A stretch of DNA of 64,000 nucleotides from an uncultured Modestobacter sp. (GTDB lineage Bacteria > Actinomycetota > Actinomycetes > Mycobacteriales > Geodermatophilaceae). A program made the translations under genes and the position numbers. Numbering within the stretch: position 1 is the stretch's first letter; every line of letters begins with the position of its first letter. Below the pieces are notes generated by a model, which had not been told where the DNA came from, searched no databases, and saw only the letters and a list, made by a program, of their open reading frames with translations. The stretch spans positions 228,241 to 292,240 of the forward strand of contig NZ_CANKUD010000005.1 in the NCBI RefSeq assembly GCF_947486615.1, in the 5' to 3' direction. Positions 53,933-61,992 of the stretch are shown here, piece by piece.

Positions 53933-55416
53933 CCGCTCGCCAGCACCGGCAGCCCGGCCGGCGGGCCGGACTCCACCAGCCGCCACAGCGCGTCGGTATC
54001 GGCGTGCTCTTCGATCAGGTCACCGAGGACGTCCAGCCGGGCCTCCCGGACCGCGGCGAAGTCGGTGTCCGGTGCGACCACGAAGCGGCGGCCGGCGATC
54101 CGGGCGACCTCGGTGAGGAAGGCCCGGCGGAACCCGTCGGACTCCAGTGCACCGTGCCACGTCGTCCCGAAGACCGCGCCGGCCCGGGCGCCGTCCAGGA
54201 ACGGCTCGGCGCCGTCGTCGACGACCGCGATGCCGTGGTGGATCTCGTAGCCGCGCACCGGCTGGCCGAGCGCCGTCCCGGCCGGCCGGCCGAGGGTCTT
54301 GTCCCGGGCGAACGTGACGTCGGTGGGCAGCAGGCCCAGCCCGGGGACGACGCCGGCCCGGGACTCCACGTCGTCGCTGATCGTGCGGGCGAGCATCTGG
54401 TGGCCGCCGCAGATGCCGAGCACCGGCCGGCCCTCCGCGGCGCGGCGGGAGACGGCGTCGGCCAGCCCGGTCTCCCGCAGCCAGCGCAGGTCGGCCACGG
54501 TCGAGCGGGTGCCGGGCAGCACCACCAGGTCGGCGTCGGCCAGCTCTTCGGGCCGGGTGGCGTAGCGCAGCAGCACGCCCGGCTCGCCGGCCAGCGCGTC
54601 CAGGTCGGTGAAGTTGGACAGCCGGGGGAGCCGGGCGACCGACACCCGGAGCACGTCCTCGCCGTGCGGCGGGCCGGCGGGTGCCCGCTGGACGTCGACG
54701 CCGAGGGAGTCCTCGACGTCCAGCTCCAGGCCGGTGCGCCAGGGCAGCACGCCCAGCGTCGGCCGGCCGGTGAGCGCCGCCAGCTGGTCGAGCCCGGGGG
54801 CGAGCAGCCGGGCGTCGCCGCGGAACTTGTTGACCAGGAACCCGGCCACCAGCGCCTGGTCGGCCGGCGGCATGAGCGCGACCGTGCCGTAGAGGGCGGC
54901 GAACACCCCGCCGCGGTCGATGTCGCCGACCACGACCACCGGCAGCTGTGCGGCGGTGGCCAGCCCCATGTTGGCGATGTCGTCGGCCCGCAGGTTGATC
55001 TCGGTGGGGGAGCCGGCCCCCTCGCAGACCACCACGTCGAACCGGGAGCGGAGGTCGGCCAGGCAGGCCAGCGCCTGCTCCAGCAGCGCCGCCTTCATCG
55101 GCCGGTAGGACAGCGCCGTCACGTCGGCGACCGGCTTGCCGAGGACGACGACCTGGCTGGCGTTCTCCCCGCCCGGCTTGAGCAGCACCGGGTTCATCGC
55201 GGCCTCGGGCTCGACCCGGGCGGCCGCGGCCTGCATCACCTGCGCCCGGCCGATCTCCGCGCCGTCCGCGGTGACCATGGAGTTGTTGCTCATGTTCTGC
55301 GCCTTGAACGGCGCCACCGAGACGCCCTGGCGCACCAGCCAGCGGCAGATGCCGGCGGTGACCACCGACTTGCCGGCGTCGGAGGTCGTGCCGGCGACCA
55401 GGAGGGCGCCACTCAT
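53917..55416 (-). CDS. cobQ: cobyric acid synthase
   Basis: Glutamine-dependent amidation of side chains b, d, e and g of adenosylcobyrinate diamide. The 499-residue protein has [19 protein letters not shown] as P-loop, [36 protein letters not shown] and a glutaminase domain with the nucleophile Cys in [11 protein letters not shown] and His in GYEIHHG. ATG at 55416 lies 4 bp after the plsC stop. The C-terminal codons lie in the 38-bp repeat. Confidence 0.95.
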   Translation of the reverse strand: MSGALLVAGTTSDAGKSVVTAGICRWLVRQGVSVAPFKAQNMSNNSMVTADGAEIGRAQVMQAAAARVEPEAAMNPVLLKPGGENASQVVVLGKPVADVTALSYRPMKAALLEQALACLADLRSRFDVVVCEGAGSPTEINLRADDIANMGLATAAQLPVVVVGDIDRGGVFAALYGTVALMPPADQALVAGFLVNKFRGDARLLAPGLDQLAALTGRPTLGVLPWRTGLELDVEDSLGVDVQRAPAGPPHGEDVLRVSVARLPRLSNFTDLDALAGEPGVLLRYATRPEELADADLVVLPGTRSTVADLRWLRETGLADAVSRRAAEGRPVLGICGGHQMLARTISDDVESRAGVVPGLGLLPTDVTFARDKTLGRPAGTALGQPVRGYEIHHGIAVVDDGAEPFLDGARAGAVFGTTWHGALESDGFRRAFLTEVARIAGRRFVVAPDTDFAAVREARLDVLGDLIEEHADTDALWRLVESGPPAGLPVLASGLSPR

Positions 55417-55420
55417 CGGG

Positions 55421-56086
55421 TCACGCGGCGGTCGGGGTGTTGCCCCAGCCGGCCTTCTCCTGGCCGGAGAGCTCGGCGATCGCCTCCATCACCTGGTCGG
55501 TGACCTCGCGCCGGGCCTTGCCCTTGCCGGCCAGCCCGCGGTGCTCGGGGAAGGTCAGCGGCTCGCCGAAGGTCACCGAGACCCGCTGCGGCCGGGGCCA
55601 CCGCGCGCCGACCGGCTGCACCTTGTCGGTGCCCCGGACGGCGACCGGGACGACCGGGCAGTCGGCGGTCAGCGCGAGCCAGGCGACCCCGGTCTTGCCG
55701 CGGGCCAGCCGGCCGTCGCGGGAACGGGTGCCCTCCGGGTAGATGCCGAACGCGCCACCGGCCCGGAGCACCTCCATCGCGGTGTCCAGCGCGGCCTGCG
55801 CCGCGCGGGACGCCTCCCGCTCGACCGGCAGCGCGCCGAGGGCGGTGAACAGCGTGCGGGAGACCCAGCCGCTGAAGCCGGTGCCCTGCCAGTACTCGGC
55901 CTTCGCCAGGTAGGCGACCTTGCGCGGGGCGACCAGCGGGATGCCGATGCTGTCGATGAACGACAGGTGGTTGCTGGCCAGGATCACCGGGCCGGTCAGC
56001 GGCACGTTCTCCCGGCCGACGACCGTGGGCCGGAAGACCACGAAGACCAGCGGCCGCAGCACGAACCGCACGAGCAGGTAGAACAC
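55421..56086 (-). CDS. plsC: 1-acyl-sn-glycerol-3-phosphate acyltransferase
   Basis: Lysophosphatidic acid acyltransferase for phospholipid synthesis, 221 residues. The catalytic H-x4-D is in [11 protein letters not shown] (about residue 39), and [12 protein letters not shown] is the acceptor-binding motif. An N-terminal membrane helix [18 protein letters not shown] anchors it. GTG start at 56086. It is transcribed ahead of cobQ with only 4 bp between them; the pairing has no obvious metabolic logic. Confidence 0.9.
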   Translation of the reverse strand: MFYLLVRFVLRPLVFVVFRPTVVGRENVPLTGPVILASNHLSFIDSIGIPLVAPRKVAYLAKAEYWQGTGFSGWVSRTLFTALGALPVEREASRAAQAALDTAMEVLRAGGAFGIYPEGTRSRDGRLARGKTGVAWLALTADCPVVPVAVRGTDKVQPVGARWPRPQRVSVTFGEPLTFPEHRGLAGKGKARREVTDQVMEAIAELSGQEKAGWGNTPTAA

Positions 56087-56186
56087 CGCCGCCGTCCCCC
56101 TCCCTCGTCCCGGCCCGGCCGCGCGCAGGCGCCGGGCGATCCCGGCATCCTCTCCTGTGCGCGCCGGAGCGGGGAGGGCGGGTGCG

Positions 56187-56876
56187 TCAGACCGTGCTGC
56201 GCGCCGGGGGGCAGGCGTCGTGCAGGATCTCGCGCACGTCGTCCGGCAACGGCGACCGGCCGCTGGCCGACTCGACGATCGCGACGGCCACCTCGCGCAC
56301 CTTGCGGTGGGTGTGGCTGGAGATGTGCGCCAGAAGGTCGAAGGCGACCTGGTCGCCGCAGCCCATCAGGAGCATGAGGATGCCCTTGGCCTGCTCGATC
56401 GAGGCCCGGCTGGCCATGGCGCTGCGCAGCTGCTCCACCTCGGTCTCCAGGTGGCGCAGCTGCTCACCGGCGCCCGGCCGGCTGTCGGTCAGGTCGAGCA
56501 CCAGCCCGGTCAGGGCGGTGACCGAGCCGTGGAGGCCGACCTCGGGCTCGCAGACCAGCAGGACCGGGTGGCTGGAGCCGTCGGCCCGCACCACCCGGTG
56601 CTGCCGGGTGAACGGTGACCCGGTCTCGCTCGCGGTGAGCAGGGCCTCCTGGACGGCGGCCCGGTCGTCGGGGTGGACGGCGGAGAGCAGCGCCTTGACC
56701 GATGGCCTGAGCGAACCGGGCGTGGACTCCAGGAGGGCGTGCAGCTCCGGAGACCACCACCACTGCTCGGTGCTCAGGTCGCCGCGGAAGCGGCCGGCGG
56801 CGCCGTGTGTGGCGGAACGGCCGGGGCCGGCGGCCACGTGCGTGAGGTGGCGGGAAGGGGCTGAGGTGACGGACAT
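56187..56876 (-). CDS. PAS-ANTAR RNA-binding antiterminator
   Basis: A 229-residue regulator. A PAS-fold domain (about 45-140: WWWSPELHALLESTPGS, RADGSSHPVLLVCEPEVG) is followed by a coiled helix and an ANTAR domain (LRSAMASRASIEQAKGILM, VAFDLLAHISSHTHRKVREV). ANTAR domains bind paired hexaloop hairpins in mRNA leaders and prevent termination; the PAS domain would sense a ligand or partner. ATG at 56876. Palindromes at 56955 and 57020-57071 lie in its own leader. Confidence 0.85.
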   Translation of the reverse strand: MSVTSAPSRHLTHVAAGPGRSATHGAAGRFRGDLSTEQWWWSPELHALLESTPGSLRPSVKALLSAVHPDDRAAVQEALLTASETGSPFTRQHRVVRADGSSHPVLLVCEPEVGLHGSVTALTGLVLDLTDSRPGAGEQLRHLETEVEQLRSAMASRASIEQAKGILMLLMGCGDQVAFDLLAHISSHTHRKVREVAVAIVESASGRSPLPDDVREILHDACPPARSTV

Positions 56877-56954
56877 CGCTATCGACCGCTTTCTCTGCAA
56901 GCGCACCGCTGTGTAGTCGGTGGGGGCGGCGTGCCGGGTATTCGACCGACGCCC

Positions 56955-56978
56955 CGATGGGCCCCGCGGGGCCCATCG
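56955..56978. terminator. 24-bp perfect palindrome upstream of the ANTAR gene
   Basis: CGATGGGCCCCG followed by its exact complement. On the minus strand it follows cobD and precedes the ANTAR gene by 79 nt, so it is probably the cobD terminator or part of an ANTAR-regulated leader. Confidence 0.5.
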
Positions 56979-57019
56979 CTTCCAACAGGGGCAACGTACC
57001 GCCCAACTCCGTTCCGTAC

Positions 57020-57071
57020 ACACGTCGTCGGGATGTCGTCACGTCTCTCTCAACGGGTGGTGACGACGTGT
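57020..57071. promoter_or_regulatory. inverted repeat between cobD and the ANTAR gene
   Basis: ACACGTCGTC (57020-57029) and GACGACGTGT (57062-57071) are exact complements 32 nt apart, with a further GTCGTCACGTC between. Possible operator or leader stem in the 220-bp gap; nothing else is seen there apart from the 56955 palindrome. Confidence 0.35.
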
Positions 57072-57096
57072 CAGCGCCCGGTGACGGTCCCCCCGG

Positions 57097-58062
57097 TCAC
57101 GGACGGCGGGGCAGCCGGCTCAGTACGGCCAGGACGGCGGCGCCGGCCCACACCGTCCGGGACAGCCGCACCGCCCGCCCGACGTCGCCCCGCGCCGGTG
57201 GGCGGCCGTCGCCGAGCGTCGGGCGCTCCTCCACCCGGGCGCCGTAGACGTTGCGGCCGCCCAGCCGCAGCCCCAGCGCACCGGCCAGCGCCGCCTCGCA
57301 GCGGCCGGCGTTGGGGCTGGGGTGCGCGGCGCCGTCCCGGCGCCACACCCGCCAGGCCGCTCCCGCCGAGCCCCCGGCCAGCGGCGCCGTCACGACGGTG
57401 AGCGCGGCGGTGAGGCGGGCGGGCACCCAGTTGACGACGTCGTCGAGACGGGCGGCGGCCCAGCCGAAGCGCGCGTAGCGGGCCGACCGGTACCCGACCA
57501 TCGCGTCCAAGGTGTTCGCCGCCCGGTAGCCCAGCAGCCCGGGCAGCCCGGCGACCGCGCCCCAGAACAGCGGGGCGACCGCGGCGTCGGAGGTGTTCTC
57601 CGCGACCGACTCGACGGTGGCCCGCACCAGCTCCGGCTCGCCCAGCCCGCTCGGGTCGCGGCCGGCGAGGGTGGACAGGTGCCGGCGGGCGGCGGGCAGG
57701 TCACCGGCGTCCAGGTGCTGCGCCATGGTGTCCGCGGCGCGGCCCAGCGAGGTGCCGCCGAGCACCGCCCAGGTGGCCAGCGCGGTCGCCGCCGTCCGGG
57801 CCACCGGGTGCCGGGCGGTCAACCGGGACGCCGCCGTACCGGTCCCGACCGCCGCTGCGACGCAGAGGCCGGCATAGGCGACCCCCGCGGCGCGGGAGTC
57901 GCGCCACATGCGCCGCTCCAGCGCGGCGGCGGCCTGCCCGAACCCGGCGACCGGGTGGCCGCGACGGGGGTCGGCGAACAGCAGGTCGGCCGCGGCTCCC
58001 AGGGCGAGGCCGGCGGCGGCCGCGGTGCTCGCCGTGGGGAGCAGCGCACGGGCAGAGGACAT
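57097..58062 (-). CDS. cobD: adenosylcobinamide-phosphate synthase (CobD/CbiB)
   Basis: Membrane enzyme that attaches aminopropanol (phosphate) to adenosylcobyrate. The 321-residue protein has DLLFADPRRGHPVAGFG, several membrane helices, VESVAENTSDAAVAPLFWGA, GYRAANTLDAMVGYRS and the C-terminal PSPNAGRCEAALAGALGLRL. ATG at 58062 with TACAGT 8 nt upstream. Divergent from def with a 53-bp spacer. Confidence 0.94.
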   Translation of the reverse strand: MSSARALLPTASTAAAAGLALGAAADLLFADPRRGHPVAGFGQAAAALERRMWRDSRAAGVAYAGLCVAAAVGTGTAASRLTARHPVARTAATALATWAVLGGTSLGRAADTMAQHLDAGDLPAARRHLSTLAGRDPSGLGEPELVRATVESVAENTSDAAVAPLFWGAVAGLPGLLGYRAANTLDAMVGYRSARYARFGWAAARLDDVVNWVPARLTAALTVVTAPLAGGSAGAAWRVWRRDGAAHPSPNAGRCEAALAGALGLRLGGRNVYGARVEERPTLGDGRPPARGDVGRAVRLSRTVWAGAAVLAVLSRLPRRP

Positions 58063-58070
58063 CGGCGGCC

Positions 58071-58107
58071 ACTGTAGGGAGGCGCGGCCGGCGGCTGTCC
58101 CTAGGAT
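58071..58107. promoter_or_regulatory. divergent -10 hexamers for cobD and def
   Basis: Minus strand TACAGT (58076-58071) is 8 nt from the cobD ATG; plus strand TAGGAT (58102-58107) is 8 nt from the def ATG. Neither gene has a ribosome site. Confidence 0.45.
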
Positions 58108-58115
58108 CGACGGTC

Positions 58116-58673
58116 ATGCGCCTGCCCGGCCGTTACGACGGCGTCGCCCGGCCGATCGTCACCTACGGCAGCAACCCCGTGCTGCACCGTGCGTGCGCCC
58201 CGGTCACCGAGTTCGACCGCCCGCTGCGGCACCTCGTGCTGGACATGTTCGCCAGCATGACCGCCGCCGACGGGGTCGGGCTGGCCGCCAACCAGATCGG
58301 CGTGGACGCGCGCATCTTCGTCATCGACTGCCCGGACGCCGACGGGGAGGACGTCGTCGGCTACGTGATCAACCCGGTGCTCACCCTGCTCGAACCGGTG
58401 GGCGACGAGCCGGCGGTCGAGGTGACCGAGGAGGGCTGTCTGTCCGTCCCCGGCCCCTACGCCGAGCTGGAACGGGCCTTCCGCGCCCGGGTGGACGGGG
58501 TCGACCTGCAGGGCGAGCCGACCGCGATCGAGGCGACCGGGATGGCCGCCCGCTGCCTGCAGCACGAGGTCGACCACCTCGACGGCACCGTCTACGTCGA
58601 CCGGCTGCCGGCGGACGTGCGTGAGCGGCTGCTCGCCGAGGCGGCCGGCCCCGAGGGCGACCTGCCCGCGTGA
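58116..58673 (+). CDS. def: peptide deformylase
   Basis: Removes the formyl group from nascent proteins. The 185-residue protein has all three motifs: GVGLAANQ (motif 1), EEGCLSVPG with the metal Cys (motif 2) and QHEVDHLDG with the two metal His and catalytic Glu (motif 3). ATG at 58116, leaderless type. Its stop overlaps the cobL start by 4 bp, so a translation housekeeping gene leads a cobalamin operon; it may be a second deformylase copy. Confidence 0.94.
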   Translation: MRLPGRYDGVARPIVTYGSNPVLHRACAPVTEFDRPLRHLVLDMFASMTAADGVGLAANQIGVDARIFVIDCPDADGEDVVGYVINPVLTLLEPVGDEPAVEVTEEGCLSVPGPYAELERAFRARVDGVDLQGEPTAIEATGMAARCLQHEVDHLDGTVYVDRLPADVRERLLAEAAGPEGDLPA

Positions 58674-59941
58674 CGACGTCCGAGGGACGCGGGACGCCGC
58701 CCGAGGGAGCGGCCGAGGCGACTCCCGCCGGGAGCGGGCGCGACCTGACCGTGGTCGGCGTCGGCGCCGACGGGTGGGACGGGCTGTCCCCGGCCGCCCG
58801 GCGGGCGATCGCGGCCGCCGAGGTGCTGCGCGGCAGCGCCCGGCAGCTAGCGCTGGTCCCCGGCGAGGTCACCGCCGAGCGGGTGCCGTGGCCCTCGCCG
58901 ATGGCCCCCGCGCTCGCCGCGCTGCCCGCCGACCACCCCGGCCGGCGGGTGGTGGTGCTGGCCAGCGGCGACCCGATGCTCTCCGGCGTCGGCACCTCGC
59001 TGGTGCGGCTGTTCGGCGCGGACGCCGTCCGGGTGGTGCCGCACCCGTCGTCGCTCACGCTGGCCTGCGCCCGGCTGGGCTGGGCGGTGGAGGACACCAC
59101 CGTCGTCACGGTGGTCGGCCGGCCGGTCTCGCTGGTCCTGCCGCACGCCACCCCTGGCCGGCGGCTGCTGGTGCTCGGCTCGGACACCCGCACCCCCGCC
59201 GACCTCGCCGCGCTGCTCGCCGGCTCCGGCCACGGCGCCAGCCGGCTCACCGCCCTGGCCCAGCTCGGCGGCACGGGGGAGCAGCGGTTCACCGGCACCG
59301 CGGCCGGCTGGCCGCACCCGGAGACCGACCCGCTGGTGGTCACCGCCGTCGAGGTCGTCGCCGACCCGGGCACCGTGCCGCTGCCCACCGTCCCGGGCCT
59401 GCCGGACGACGCCTTCGAGTCCGACGGCCAGCTGACCAAGCGCGACGTCCGGGCGGTGACGCTGGCCCGGCTGGCCCCGCTGCCCGGTCAGCTGCTCTGG
59501 GACGTCGGGGCCGGGGCCGGCTCGATCGGCATCGAGTGGATGCGGGTGCACCCGGCCTGCCGGGCGGTCGCGGTGGAGGCCGACCCCGAGCGCGCGGCGC
59601 GGATCGCCCGCAACGCCGACCGGCTCGGCGTCCCCGGCCTTCAGGTGGTCACCGGCTCGGCGCCCGAGGCGCTGGTCGACCTCCCCACGCCGGACGCCGT
59701 CTTCGTCGGGGGCGGCGCGACCACCCCGCTGCTGCTGGACACCGTCTGGGCCGCGCTGCCGCCCGGCGGCCGGCTGGTGGTGAACGCGGTGACGCTGGAG
59801 AGCGAGGCGGTGCTCGCCGAGTGGCACGGCCGCTGCGGCGGCACGCTGACCCGGCTGTCGGTCGCGCACGCCCAGCCGGTCGGCGGCTTCACCGGCTGGA
59901 AGCCCGCCATGCCCGTCACCATCTGGAGCGTCACCCGATGA
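58670..59941 (+). CDS. cobL: precorrin-6Y C5,15-methyltransferase (decarboxylating), CbiE-CbiT fusion
   Basis: Methylates C5 and C15 and decarboxylates the acetate on ring C of precorrin-6B. 423 residues. The CbiE domain (LTVVGVGADGWDGLSPAARR, about 30-230) has ASGDPMLSGVGTSLVR. The CbiT domain (about 235-423) has LTKRDVRAVTLARLAP and the SAM motif WDVGAGAGSIGIEWMRVHP. GTG at 58670 overlaps def. Its TGA overlaps a 15-codon mini-ORF that leads into cobM. Confidence 0.94.
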   Translation: MTTSEGRGTPPEGAAEATPAGSGRDLTVVGVGADGWDGLSPAARRAIAAAEVLRGSARQLALVPGEVTAERVPWPSPMAPALAALPADHPGRRVVVLASGDPMLSGVGTSLVRLFGADAVRVVPHPSSLTLACARLGWAVEDTTVVTVVGRPVSLVLPHATPGRRLLVLGSDTRTPADLAALLAGSGHGASRLTALAQLGGTGEQRFTGTAAGWPHPETDPLVVTAVEVVADPGTVPLPTVPGLPDDAFESDGQLTKRDVRAVTLARLAPLPGQLLWDVGAGAGSIGIEWMRVHPACRAVAVEADPERAARIARNADRLGVPGLQVVTGSAPEALVDLPTPDAVFVGGGATTPLLLDTVWAALPPGGRLVVNAVTLESEAVLAEWHGRCGGTLTRLSVAHAQPVGGFTGWKPAMPVTIWSVTR

Positions 59942-59985
59942 CCGACTGCACCTCCGCGCGATCACGGACGGGAGATCTGCGATGA
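59938..59985 (+). CDS. 15-codon relay ORF linking cobL and cobM
   Basis: MTDCTSARSRTGDLR then TGA. Its ATG overlaps the cobL stop (ATGA at 59938-59941) and its TGA overlaps the cobM start (ATGA at 59982-59985). It has GGAG upstream and contains GGGAG that serves cobM. It probably carries ribosomes across the gap; the peptide itself need not matter. Confidence 0.4.
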   Translation: MTDCTSARSRTGDLR

Positions 59986-60722
59986 CCGTCCACTTCATCG
60001 GCGCCGGCCCGGGGGCCGCCGACCTGGTCACCGTGCGGGCCGCGCGGCTGATCGCGTCGTCCCTGGTCTGCCTCTACGCCGGCGCGCTGGTGCCGCGCGA
60101 GCTGCTGGACACCGCACCTTCCGGTGCCCGGCTGGTCGACACCGCCGACCTGGACCTGGACCAGATCACGCACCTGCTGGTCGCCGCGCACGAGGCCGGC
60201 CTGGACGTCGCCCGGCTGCACTCCGGCGACCCCTCGGTGTACAGCGCGATGGCCGAGCAGATGCGCCGGCTCGACGCGGCCGGGGTGCCCTACGACGTCG
60301 TCCCCGGGGTGCCGGCGTTCGCCGCGGCGGCCGCGTCGCTGAAGCGGGAGCTGACCGTGCCGGGGGTGGCGCAGACCGTCGTGCTGACCCGGACGTCGGC
60401 GCGGTCGACGCCGATGCCGCCGGGGGAGACCCTCGCCGCCTACGCGGCGACCGGCGCGACCCTGGTGCTGCACCTGGCCGTGCAGCGGATGGACGTCCTC
60501 GCCCCGGAGCTGGCCGCCCACTACGGCGCGGACTGCCCGGTGGCGGTGGTCGCCAAGGCCAGTCGGGACGACGAGCTGGTGCTGCGCGGCACGCTCGCCG
60601 ACATCGCCCAGCAGGTCGCCGACGCCGGGGTGCGGCGGACGGCGGTGGTCGTCGTCGGCCGGGTGCTGGCCGCCGAGCAGTTCCTGGACAGCCACCTCTA
60701 CTCGACGACGCGCCAGCGCTGA
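59982..60722 (+). CDS. cobM: precorrin-4 C11-methyltransferase
   Basis: SAM-dependent methylation of C11 in corrin ring synthesis. 246 residues: FIGAGPGAADLVTVRAARLI (SAM loop), CLYAGALVPRELL, RLHSGDPSVYSAMAEQM and the C-terminal VVVGRVLAAEQF. The motif VPGVPAFAAAAASLKREL is the CobM/CbiF hallmark. ATG at 59982. Its end meets a stop-linked hairpin shared with the convergent cbiD. Confidence 0.95.
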   Translation: MTVHFIGAGPGAADLVTVRAARLIASSLVCLYAGALVPRELLDTAPSGARLVDTADLDLDQITHLLVAAHEAGLDVARLHSGDPSVYSAMAEQMRRLDAAGVPYDVVPGVPAFAAAAASLKRELTVPGVAQTVVLTRTSARSTPMPPGETLAAYAATGATLVLHLAVQRMDVLAPELAAHYGADCPVAVVAKASRDDELVLRGTLADIAQQVADAGVRRTAVVVVGRVLAAEQFLDSHLYSTTRQR

Positions 60723-60725
60723 TGC

Positions 60726-60779
60726 GGCCCCCTTCCGGGTACCGCCCCGAGCTTGCGAGGGGTGGGGAGAAGGGGGTCC
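60726..60779 (-). repeat. stop-linked hairpin repeat, copy 3 (terminator-like)
   Basis: Read on the minus strand, AAGGACCCCCTTC starts right after the cbiD TGA. An outer stem GGACCCCCTTC / GAAGGGGGCC encloses CCCC-TCGCAAGCTC-GGGG. It is convergent between cobM and cbiD and probably terminates both. Confidence 0.7.
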
Positions 60780-60781
60780 TT

Positions 60782-61864
60782 TCAGGCGCGGCCGACGATG
60801 GTGCCGGCGCGGTCGATCACCACGACGTCGACCTGGACGGGCGCCTCGCGGAGCACGCCCTCCGCCGTCCGGCGGGCGCCGGCGGCGACCAGGTCGCCCA
60901 GCGGGAGGCCCGCGGCGGTGCACTGCTGCAGCGCGTCCAGCGCGGTGTTCGCCGTCCGCACGCCGTCGACGAGCTCAGGGCTGCCACCGGCCTCGGTGAC
61001 CAGGGTGGCGAGCGCGGCGAAGGAGACCTGCGACCGGGCCGAGTGCAGGTCGAGGTGGCCCTCGGCCAGCTTGGCCAGCTTGCCGATGCCGCCGGCCACG
61101 GTCAGCCGAGGCACGGGGTGGCGGCGCAGGTACTTGAGCACCGCGCCGGCGAAGTCGCCCATGTCCAGCAGCGCGTCCTCGGGGAGGCCGTGCAGCTCCT
61201 GCGCCACCCGCTCGCTGGTCGACCCGGTGCAGCCGGCAACGTGCTCCCGCCCCGCGGCGCGCGCCACGTCGATGCCGCGGCGGATCGAGTCGATCCAGGA
61301 CGAGCACGAGTAGGGGACGACGACCCCCGTCGTCCCCAGGATCGACAGCCCGCCGAGGATGCCCAGCCGCGGGTTCCACGTCTTCCGGGCCAGCTCGGCG
61401 CCGTTCTCCACCGACACCTCGACGACGACGTCGCCGGTGCCGCCGTACTCGCGGGCCACGGCGGTCACGTGCTCGCGGATGAACTGGCGGGGCATCGGGT
61501 TGATCGCCGGCTCGCCCACGGCCAGCGGCAGGCCGGGCTTGGTCACCGTGCCGACGCCCTCACCGGCCCGGAAGAGCACGCCGCTGCCGGGCGCGCCGTG
61601 GCTGACCCGGGCGCTGACCAGCGCGCCGTGGGTGACGTCGGGGTCGTCGCCGGCGTCCTTGACGATGCTCGCGCCGGCCTCGCCGTCGGCCAGGTGCTCC
61701 TTGGCCAGGGCGAAGGTCGGGTGCTTGTCGCCCGGCAGGTCGATCGACACCGGGTCGGGGAACTCGCCGGTGAGCAGCGCGGTGTAGGCGGCGGTGGTGG
61801 CCGCGGTCGCGCAGGCGCCCGTCGTCCAGCCGTGCCGCAGCCCCGCGCTGCCGTCCCTGCTCAC
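60782..61864 (-). CDS. cbiD: cobalt-precorrin-5B C1-methyltransferase
   Basis: C1 methylation with ring contraction product handling, normally a step of the oxygen-independent cobalamin pathway. 360 residues with the signature RHGWTTGACATAATTAAYT, HVTAVAREYGGTGDVVVEVS, SILGTTGVVVPYSCSSWIDS and GKLAKLAEGHLDLHS. GTG at 61864; the longer open frame to 61942 is Arg-rich and not family-like. Divergent from cobK across a large stem-loop. No CobF is seen, so CbiD probably takes its place. Confidence 0.94.
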   Translation of the reverse strand: MSRDGSAGLRHGWTTGACATAATTAAYTALLTGEFPDPVSIDLPGDKHPTFALAKEHLADGEAGASIVKDAGDDPDVTHGALVSARVSHGAPGSGVLFRAGEGVGTVTKPGLPLAVGEPAINPMPRQFIREHVTAVAREYGGTGDVVVEVSVENGAELARKTWNPRLGILGGLSILGTTGVVVPYSCSSWIDSIRRGIDVARAAGREHVAGCTGSTSERVAQELHGLPEDALLDMGDFAGAVLKYLRRHPVPRLTVAGGIGKLAKLAEGHLDLHSARSQVSFAALATLVTEAGGSPELVDGVRTANTALDALQQCTAAGLPLGDLVAAGARRTAEGVLREAPVQVDVVVIDRAGTIVGRA

Positions 61865-61915
61865 GGCACCATCGTGCCTGCTCCGGGCCGGGTGGCGGTG
61901 CCGGCCCTGACCCCG

Positions 61916-61974
61916 TCGAGTGGTGGGCCGTCGACGTCTCACCGGCGAGGAGACGTGGACAGCTCACCACTCGA
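61916..61974. promoter_or_regulatory. 25-bp imperfect stem-loop between cbiD and cobK
   Basis: Arms 61916-61940 and 61950-61974 pair with 3 mismatches (one would be a G-U pair in RNA) around a 9-nt loop. TCGAGTGGTG and CACCACTCGA form the outer ends. It lies in the divergent promoter region, 52 nt before cbiD and 18 nt before cobK. Confidence 0.5.
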
Positions 61975-61992
61975 GGTCGGGGAGGTCGCGCG

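Noticed and set aside
58245..58266. A further copy of the GGCCATGTT palindrome inside def
   Set aside because: The similarity (ATGTTCGCCAGCATG) falls in the codons for MFASM of a conserved helix, so coding constraint explains it.
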